From: Phoronis australis
Lineage: Eukaryota; Phoronida; Phoronidae
Direction: 5' to 3'
Assembly (NCBI GenBank): GCA_002633005.1
Contig: NMRA01000276.1
Span: 458,824-502,444, forward strand
Length of the DNA stretch: 43,621 bases
Shown: one piece after another, positions 32,942 to 40,335 of the stretch
How the letters are laid out: each line of letters starts with the position of its first letter
How positions within the stretch are numbered: the stretch's first letter is position 1
The notes under the pieces: generated by a model
Seen by the model: only the letters and a program-made list of their open reading frames with translations
Databases searched by the model: none
Told to the model about the DNA's origin: nothing
Program-made: the position numbers and the translations under genes

Positions 32942-33312
32942 GCATTTAAAGACTCTGACAGGGACATCACTCCGTTCATTCATCGAATGATTCTCACATC
33001 GCCATTCAAGTCCTTCTTCGTAGACACTGGCACCATGAACATGGCCCCGCCTCTTGATGATGGCACCTGTCAATCAGGGGAGGAGATCAGTCCATGTGAC
33101 ACTAAAATAGACTTGAACACATCCATTCTTGGTGAGCTACCCAGTGAAATCATTAAGTATAAGGCGAGGAGATCATTGACCACACCCAACTCGGCAAGTC
33201 TGTCCAATCTTAGAGATCTTCGCCTGGCAACCAACAAGGCAACTTCATTTGTTCGCTCAAGTCTGGAAAATATTTTTGGTGCAACGTTCTCCTCATTGAA
33301 AAAGGCCTCGAG
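32942..33312 (+). CDS. AZUL-domain E3 ligase-like gene, exon g (371 bp)
   Basis: Follows CAATTTGTTGACAG and ends at CTCGAG/GTGGGT. Phase 0 in, phase 2 out, 123 complete codons. It encodes AFKDSDRDITPFIHRMILTS and PFKSFFVDTGTMNMAPPLDD, then an acidic linker, a Lys/Arg stretch (IIKYKARRSLTTPN) and SASLSNLRDLRLATNKATSF. No catalytic HECT motif is present. This region lies after AZUL, where UBE3A has a different sequence, which is the main reason not to name the gene UBE3A. It may be a largely disordered regulatory segment with a short ordered part at the start. A family such as HECTD2-like ligases is possible but unproven. Confidence 0.85.
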
Positions 33313-33608
33313 GTGGGTTTGTGACGAACAAGAATTTGGCTTAAAATAAAGGTCTTGCATGGTTTTACAACATCTTCAAAGCCTCTGCACAATATTGTTA
33401 CATGACGCTAAATAAAGACCCTTACAATAATCTTTGCAATAACCTTTGCTATAACCAGGCTGCCTTTTTGGGGACTCTTGTGGGGTATTTGTTGAGGTTG
33501 TAGACTGCTGTGGAGTCTAACCGGTTCGTTGCTAGCTAGATGGAGATAAAAACTGACTACATCGATTGAAGGCTGTAAGAACACACAGTTTATTGGCTCT
33601 AACTACAG

Positions 33609-33627
33609 TATACATATATATATGTGT

Positions 33628-33693
<66 letters not shown>

Positions 33694-33720
33694 ATATGTA
33701 TATGTATATATATATATATA
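33609..33720 (+). repeat. Compound (TA)n/(GT)n microsatellite
   Basis: TA and GT runs, then TATATG units, then (TA)n. The minus-strand frame with poly-His/Thr is an artefact. The flanks 33313-33608 and 33721-34199 show nothing else. Confidence 0.95.
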
Positions 33721-34199
33721 GCAACTCAAAATATGTGTGGGTTTTGGGTGTATTTGAGTCAGTTCCTGTGACGTCAACACAAATAATAAACTTTTGTGAA
33801 TGAAATTCCACAATCTCGTCCTGGCATACCATATATGGAAATTGACTTGTTTACCAGACACCCAGATGCACTAAAACAACAACATTGATATGCTGAGGTC
33901 ACTACTCACAGGAACTATTATGTAACAAGGCATCACAGGCTGTAGTGATGGCATGTCATGCAGTCCTTCATGCCTGTTGTTGGGTCCTTTGGCATGAAAT
34001 ATAATCACAAAACTTAAATTGAATTTGATACTTGTCATAATGGTTGACTCAGAAATCAAGTGTGGTAATATTTACAATGTATTTCATTGGAATTAGGATT
34101 GAAATCATTTGTTATTTAGTTCTTTAAATTTAATGTCTTCTTTATAGAAGTTACACTTATTGTGATGTAGTGGGCAATGATTTTACATTTGTTCACAAC

Positions 34200-34831
34200 T
34201 GTCACGTTTTTCTCTGTGTGTGTGGCGCAGGTGGTTACTGACTGGTGTGACGATAGGCTGAAACATGGTTAATCTCAGTCGTACGTTCACAAGCCTACTC
34301 AAACAAAACGTCCGACGTAATGTCTGTTCTACGCTCCAGCCAGTGCTGCGAAGCCTTGACTTGTGATGAACTTCTGAGACTCTTCCAGCATCTGTTACAC
34401 TCATGGATTCAATAACCTGCTGTCTCTATAGATGGCTCTCTGTTTACTATCGCTGTAGCTGCTGATTCTCTTCAGTGCAACTCAACTGTAACTCCCTTGT
34501 AAATAACTTTGACTATCACCTGACTCACAAACCCGTGCTTGGGAACTTATAACTCATGCAATGTTCTAGAAATTTTCACCAATTCAAATGCATTCTAGAA
34601 CTTTCCGGAATCTACCCAATCATTCTACTACGCTCTAGAATGTTTCAGATTACATTAATCACTTACATGCTAGAATCTTTTAGAATGTTCCATGTTGTTC
34701 TTTGGTAAACAAATTAGATCATTACTGTACTGACTTCAGGGGTCATGCCAATCAATAACTATCTACAAAACACAAACAGAACAATAGAGCAAAATAATAA
34801 AACTAAGAACAGTGTCAGTCCACACCTGGCA
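34200..34831 (-). mobile_element. Solo LTR, minus orientation
   Basis: It matches the reverse complement of 35458-36186 along its length. In its own direction it starts TGCCAGGTGTGG and ends AAAAACGTGACA. Flanks are ACAAC (34195-34199) and GCAAC (34832-34836), a 5-bp duplication with one change. It holds heat-shock-element-like repeats and a TTATAAG box (about 34546-34552, minus strand). No internal gag-pol sequence is left. Confidence 0.8.
34593..34610. promoter_or_regulatory. Heat-shock-element-like motif in the minus LTR
   Basis: TTCTAGAACTTTCCGGAA consists of four alternating TTC/GAA units each separated by two bases, the arrangement bound by HSF trimers. A second run, GAATCTTTTAGAATGTTC (34673-34690), has three exact units and one TTT. 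Binding is not shown. Confidence 0.5.
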
Positions 34832-34844
34832 GCAACAGATACTT

Positions 34845-35457
34845 TTATTTTTATGCACCCACATATTTATATGTGGACGTATTAGGCCGTCATCTCTGTC
34901 CATCCGTCCGGGCAGCGTCCATCTGGCATCCAGCATCCGCTGCTCTATCTTTAAAACCCTTTGACATACATTCATGAAATTTGGCAGATATGTTCCAGTC
35001 ATAAATGGAACAGCATGAGCGAACTTTCGGACGGATCCGACTACCTGTGTGCCTCCTAAAGGCAATTTTAGTTTTTTACGCTTACCTTTGTATCTTCAAA
35101 AGTCCTGAATGGATTTTCATGAAATTTGGTATGTAGGCACCTATTAGTGAGATGACGCTATCCTCCCATTTTCAGTTGGATTCAAGATGTAGTTTGCGCC
35201 ACCTAGTGGCCATTTTTACTGTTTTCGAGTCTGTTTTTTTGCGTCCACCTTTCTATCAACCAAACCGCTCAAAGGATGATTGTGAAAATTGGCATGTATG
35301 TGGTTACTATGAAGAGGACGGTTGATGATGATTTTCCGACGATTTCAACTACTGTGGCACCTCCGAGTGGTAGTTATTTTTTGCGCCTATGGCTGTATCT
35401 CCTAAACCGTTCGCAGGTTCTTTACGAAATTTAGTAAGTATATTTATTTGATATTAA
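34845..35457 (+). mobile_element. CTAGTGG-box repeat family, block 5, left part
   Basis: Head TTTTATGCACCCACATATTT with the palindrome CCACATATTTATATGTGG (34859-34876), then subunits to 35457, where a solo LTR interrupts a subunit. A full CTCF-like box GCGCCACCTAGTGGCC lies at 35196-35211. Confidence 0.85.
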
Positions 35458-35643
35458 TGTCAGAATATAATCTGACAGTATTATTAGTTGTATTGTTTTG
35501 TTTCGTTATTCAGTTTGATTGTCATGACCCCTGAGTTAAGTACAATGATGATGTAATTTGTTTACTACAGAATAGTATGGAACTTTCTAGTAGACAGAGT
35601 TCAGTAGTGATGACATGTAATTTGTTTACTGCAGTATAGTGTG

Positions 35644-35656
35644 GAACTTTCTAGAA
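35644..35656. promoter_or_regulatory. Heat-shock-element-like motif, three units
   Basis: GAACTTTCTAGAA: GAA, TTC, GAA at exact two-base spacing. A related shorter run, GAATATTCTAGA, is at 35689-35700. Confidence 0.45.
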
Positions 35657-35733
35657 GACTCTAGCATGACAGTGATTAATGCAGTCTGGAATATTCTAGA
35701 GACTAGTATATGGTTGTAGAATGATTGGGTAGA

Positions 35734-35751
35734 TTCAGGAAAGTTCTAGAA
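35734..35751. promoter_or_regulatory. Heat-shock-element-like motif, four units
   Basis: TTCAGGAAAGTTCTAGAA: four exact alternating units, 42 bp before the TATA box. The homologous place in the other LTR (34593-34610) keeps all four units although intervening bases differ. A further TTCCAGAACAATTC follows at 35773-35786. Confidence 0.55.
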
Positions 35752-35793
35752 TGTGCTTGAATTGATGTAAAGTTCCAGAACAATTCATTAGGC

Positions 35794-35801
35794 TATAAAT
35801 A
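35794..35801 (+). promoter_or_regulatory. TATA box of the LTR
   Basis: TATAAATA, just downstream of the heat-shock-like elements, at a position expected for the U3 promoter. Transcription would start near 35825. Confidence 0.55.
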
Positions 35802-36186
35802 CACTAGCACGGCTTTGAGTTAGGGAGATCAAGTAAATTCAATGAAGTTAATCAGGAGAACTACAGTTGAGTTGCAGTGAAGAGAATCAGCAGTTACAGC
35901 GATAGTCAATAGAGAGCCAGCTATAGAGACAGCAGGTTATTGAATCGACGAGTGTAACAGTTTCTGACATGTCTCAGAAGTTCATCACAAGTCAAGGCTT
36001 CGCAGCACTGGCTGGAGCATAAACAGACATTACGTCGGACGTTTTGTTTGAGTAGGCTTGTGAACGTACGGTCCGGATTAATAAAGGATTAACTCGAACC
36101 AGTCTTCAGTCAATCATCGCACCAAAAGCTATTAGCACCGGTCTGTAACAACCTGCGCCCACCCACACACGGGGTAAAACGTGACA

Positions 36187-37325
36187 GTTAACAACGGACG
36201 ATGACGACTTTTGGACAGATCCAACTATCTGTATGCCCCCTAGTGGCAATTTTATTTTTTACGTTTACCTTTGTATCTTCAAAAGTCCTTAACAGATTTT
36301 CATGAAATTTAATATGTAGGCACCTATTAGTGAGATGACGCTATCCTCCGGTTTTCAGATGGATGTGACGTACTTTGCACCACCTAGTAGCCATTTTTAC
36401 TGTTTTCGAGTCTGTTTTTTGCGTCCACCCCTCTATCAACCAAACCACTCAAAGGATGATTGCTAAAATTGGCATGTATGTGCTTACTATAAAGAGGACG
36501 GTTGATGATGATTTTCCTACGATTTCGACTACTGTGGCGCCTCCTAGTGGCAGTTTTGTTTTTGTTGCACCTTTGGCTGTAACTCCTAAACCGTTCGCAG
36601 GATCTTTACCTAATTTAGCAAATGTATTTATATGATGTTGACTACGGATGACGACGACTTTCAGACAGATCTGACTACTGCTGTGCCCCCTAGTGGCAAT
36701 TTTAGTTTTTTACGTTTAACTCGGTAGCTTCAAAGGTCCTCAACAGATTTTCATAAAATTTAAATATAGGCATCTATTGGTGTGATGACGCTATTTTCCT
36801 GTTTTTGGATGGAATTGAGGTATTTTGCACCACCTGGTGGCCATTTTTTGCTGTTTTCAAATCTTGTTTTTAGTGTCCACCCTTGTATCAACCAAATCAT
36901 TTGAAAATTGGCATATATGTTCTCAGTGTGAAGACGACCTTTTATGATGGTGACTGACTACTGTGGCGCCTCCTAGAGGTAGTTTTGTTTTGCGCCCATA
37001 TTTGTATCTCTTAAGCCCACTGCAGGATCTTTACTTAATTTTAGTAAGTGTATTTATATGAAGATAACAACAGACGACGACTTTCAGGCAGATCCAACGG
37101 ACACTGTCCCCACTAGTGGCAATTTCATTTCATTCCATTTTTCCTTTGTTTCTCTGAAGTTCCTTGACAGATTTTTATGAAATATGGCATGTTCCTGTTT
37201 TTGGATGGATTGTATGTTTTTGCGCCATCTAGTGGCCATTTTCATGATACAAATAAATAACCCTAAAAGCACACCATTTGCAGTGCATTCGTGGGCACAT
37301 TTCAATGCTCCGCGTTGCTCATGTC
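36187..37325 (+). mobile_element. CTAGTGG-box repeat family, block 5, right part
   Basis: Continues the split subunit (GTTAACAACGGACGATGACG) through about eight subunits to the tail CATTCGTGGGCACATTTCAA, GCTCCGCGTTGCTC near 37320. Confidence 0.9.
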
Positions 37326-37373
37326 TCATTTGTCATTGTTTATTTAATACTATTACCTAGTTATTGTTTACAG

Positions 37374-37745
37374 AGTATGTGTTACATCTCCCCAGACATG
37401 ACTGTCTTTACCCTTTGCTTGACCACCATGATTTAGTATGTGTTACAGCTCCCCAGACATTGGCAGCGTTCACATGACTGTCTTTCCCCTTTGCTTGACC
37501 AGCATGATTTAGTATGTGTTACAGCTCCCCAGACATTGGCAGCGTTCACATGACTGTCTTTACCCTGTGCTTGACCACCATAATTTAGTATGTGTTACAG
37601 CTCCCCAGACATTGGCAGCGTTCCAATGTCTGTCTTTACCCTTTGCTTTACCAGCATGATTTAGTATGTGTTACAGCTCCCCAGACATTGGCTGCTTTCA
37701 CATGTCTGACTTTCTTTACCCTTTGTTTGACGAGCATGATTTAGT
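37374..37745 (+). repeat. About 75-bp tandem repeat resembling the exon h acceptor region
   Basis: Five units with TATGTGTTACAGCTCCCCAG, ACATTGGCAGCGTTCACATG and ACTGTCTTTACCC. The real exon border reads TTTCAG/CTCCTCAGACGTCGACGG, then CATTCACATGACTGG, so every unit looks like a diverged copy of the acceptor and first about 30 bases of the exon. The copies lack a good pyrimidine tract. Confidence 0.8.
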
Positions 37746-37797
37746 ATTCATCATTAACTAGGTATCGTTCACGGAGTTTCTCTCTCTCTCCTTTCAG

Positions 37798-38077
37798 CTC
37801 CTCAGACGTCGACGGCATTCACATGACTGGATCCACCCCTCGACTGACTAGTGCCAACAGTTTCAACAGTGTCACCAACTGTAGGTCAATGGGCTCGAGC
37901 CCCTTGGACGTGTATGGCTCGAGCCCCTTGGACATGTATGGCTCCAATGAGGCAATGGCTGATCAACTGGATGAGTTTGAGAGACAGCTGTCATACGAGA
38001 TGCCCGCCCACGACATGCAACTACTTTATCAGCATCAGGAGTTCTCATTGTCACACCTCTCAGTGACCATGTTGGAG
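37798..38077 (+). CDS. AZUL-domain E3 ligase-like gene, exon h (280 bp)
   Basis: Follows the strong acceptor TCTCTCTCTCCTTTCAG and ends at TTGGAG/GTACAT. Phase 2 in (AG+C = Ser), phase 0 out. It encodes SSDVDGIHMTGSTPRLTSAN, then a tandem octapeptide GSSPLDVY/GSSPLDMY and EAMADQLDEFERQLSYEMPA with DMQLLYQHQEF. The latter is predicted helical by eye. No HECT motif is seen, so catalytic exons, if any, lie beyond the window's end. Donor choice is uncertain because a second identical donor lies 55 bp downstream; using it would alter the frame of what follows. Confidence 0.8.
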
Positions 38078-38160
38078 GTACATCATTCTCAGTATTGTGT
38101 CATGGTCACACCTCTCAGTGACCATGTTGGAGGTACACCACTCTCATTGATGTCTCATAG
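38051..38160 (+). repeat. 55-bp tandem duplication of the exon h donor
   Basis: TCACACCTCTCAGTGACCAT then GTTGGAGGTACA occurs at 38051-38082 and again at 38106-38137. Both copies keep the GAG/GTAC donor (38078 and 38133). Confidence 0.9.
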
Positions 38161-38377
38161 TGGCTGTGCTCCTATTTTATACCTATTGTATTAAAGGCGA
38201 TATTTTCTCAAATGAGGCAATATTATTTAGTCTCAAAGTGTGCGGAACGGTTCTGCACTTTTTTAATATCCACTTAGGGCCATAAAAAATGCTATGTAAC
38301 AAATCTATACCTTATCCTAAACATGTTTACAATGTTACATTTTTATTTCCTCAATTAGCATTTTCTTAATTAGAAGT
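38161..38377. other. Intronic, nothing recognised
   Basis: Short AT-rich spacer before the satellite. Confidence 0.5.
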
Positions 38378-40335
38378 TCAATTTTTGCCTTGCGGAATAT
38401 TACGCACTGAGTGCGGAATATTCCGCAAGTGTGCGGAATATTACGCAGATTTTGCGAAATATTACGCACTGCGTAAGTTTTGTGGAATACTGTGACTTGA
38501 GAAATATTATGTATATTTTGTGGAATAATAATCAAAATAATAATTATTTTTAAAAATCAATGTGAAAGTTCCAGAAGGGTTCCACAAACAGAAAAGTTTA
38601 GTACAGGACTAAAATTTTTAATGTTCTCCCGGCCCAATAAACATGAATTACATTCCATTCTCAATAGTACTTGAGAGTATAATGTGCCCACTCTCAATAA
38701 TATATTAATCAATGTGACGGTTGCAGAAGGGCTCCACATGCGGAAAGGTTCCGCAAACAGAATACTTTTTTGGAGAACACAATTTTTTAAATTCTCATGA
38801 CCAATAAAGTTAAAATGCATTCCATAATCAATACCACTTGAAAGTATCAATTTGATAATCCTAATAATAATTACTTGATCAATGTGACAGTTGCGGAACC
38901 ATTCCGCATGCGGAAACGTTCTGTATGGGGAGCGATTTCCCAAACAGAATGGTTTTGCTGGGTATTTGATTTCACCAATCAACTTAAAATGCATTACATT
39001 ATCGATGCCANAAGTATCAATGTGACAATCCTAATAATAATTACTTGATCAATGTGACAGTTGCGGAACCATTCCGCATGCGGAAACGTTCTGTATGGGG
39101 AGAGATTTCCCAAACAGAATGGTTTTGCTGGGTATTTGATTTCACCAATCAACTTAAAATGCATTACATTATCGATGCCACTTGAAAGTATCGATGTGAC
39201 AATCCTAACAGTAATTAGTTGATCAATGTGACAGTTGCGGAACCGTTTCGCATGCAGAACCGTTCCGCAAACAATACTTTTGTGATCCTCACATGTTTTA
39301 AAAAAAATTTCTTGCACATTTCAGTTGAAATATACTCTATTCTCAATAGCATATGGAAATATCAATGTGTCAACATGAGCAATGATTAATCAGTGGGGAA
39401 CTTGCTGAATGGTTTGTGATGCAGAAACCTACCACAAGCAGACTCGGGGAAAAATCGACATATTGTTTATGCCATTTTGCCACTTTTACTAGAACCTTAG
39501 AACAAGCCACAAAATATTCAAATCTTACCGTGCAACAAGCATTAAACATAAAAGTATCAGAACTTCAAACCTGACAATGATTAATTAATAAAAGTGACAG
39601 TTGCGGAATCGTTCTGCAAGCGGAATCATTCCGCATGGGGAGCGTTTTCCCAAACAGAATGGTTTTGCGGGGTATTTGTTTTGCTCAATGAATTTAAAAT
39701 GCATTCTATTATCAATGCCACTTGAAAGTATCAATCTGACAATCCTGACAATAATTAGGTGGTCAATATGACAGTTACGGAACCATTCCGCAAACAATGG
39801 TTTTGTGGAGCTCACATTTTTTTAAATTGATGCTTGCGAATTAAAGTTGAAATACATTCCATTGTCAATAACACATGGACATATCAATGTGTCAACATGA
39901 ACCATAATTAATCAGTGGGGAACTTGCTGAATGGTTTGTGTTGTAGAAACCTACCTCCAGCTGACTCGGGGAAAAATTGACATTTTGATTATGCCATTTA
40001 ACTGCTCATGGTAGAGTTTAACACAAGCCAGGAAATATTCAAATCTTAATGTGCAAAAAGCATAAACATGAATGTATCAGAATTTCTACCCTAACAATAA
40101 TTATTTCATAAATGTGAGTTGCAGAACCGTTTCGCACGCGGAACAATTTTCCACACAGAATGGTTTTGCGGGGTTTTTGTTTTGCCCAAAAGTTCAAATG
40201 CATCCCATTCTCAATACCACTTGAAAGTTTCAACGTGACAATCCTAACAATAATTAGTTGATCAATGTGACTGTTGCGGATTTGTTCCGCACAAGCAGAA
40301 TGGTTCCAGAAACAATGGCTTTGTGGAGCTCATCC
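38378..40335 (+). repeat. GCGGAAC/GTTCCGC palindrome satellite, part 1
   Basis: It opens with short units around TGCGGAATATTCCGCA (perfect palindrome, 38412-38427). Longer units of about 170 bp follow (GTGACAGTTGCGGAACCATT, CCGCATGCGG, CCCAAACAGAATGGTTTTGC, ATGCATTACATTATCGATGC), for instance starting at about 38884, 39053 and 39226, and a longer type of about 360 bp that adds AATCAGTGGGGAACTTGCTG and GATGCAGAAACCTACC. One N at 39011. Long minus-strand frames here merely reflect the repeat. Confidence 0.9.

Larger units (their letters stand above)
35458..36186 (+). mobile_element. Solo LTR, plus orientation, inserted in block 5
   Basis: 729 bp from TGTCAGAATATAATCTGACA (itself an inverted repeat) to ACGGGGTAAAACGTGACA, with TGTCA/TGACA ends. 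Flanks ATTAA (35453-35457) and GTTAA (36187-36191) form a 5-bp target duplication with one change, and the repeat sequence on both sides joins into a normal subunit. It has heat-shock-like elements, a TATA box, and an AATAAAGG near 36080. A U3-R-U5 layout is likely. No coding part remains, so it arose by LTR-LTR recombination. Confidence 0.85.
35196..37235 (-). promoter_or_regulatory. Cluster of CTCF-like sites in block 5
   Basis: Best boxes: 35196-35211 (GGCCACTAGGTGGCGC on minus), 36233-36248, 36537-36552, 36683-36698 (TGCCACTAGGGGGCAC), 36827-36842 (GGCCACCAGGTGGTGC) and 37220-37235. The LTR splits the cluster. All point the same way. Confidence 0.45.

Noticed and set aside
34200-36186. 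The two LTRs as ends of one full retrotransposon
   Set aside because: They are in inverted orientation, have separate target duplications, and the sequence between them is the modular repeat, not gag-pol.
38557-40233. Minus-strand ORFs of 145, 107 and 76 codons with repeated NCHID peptides
   Set aside because: They are shadows of the palindrome satellite; unit lengths are not constant multiples of three and frames break irregularly.
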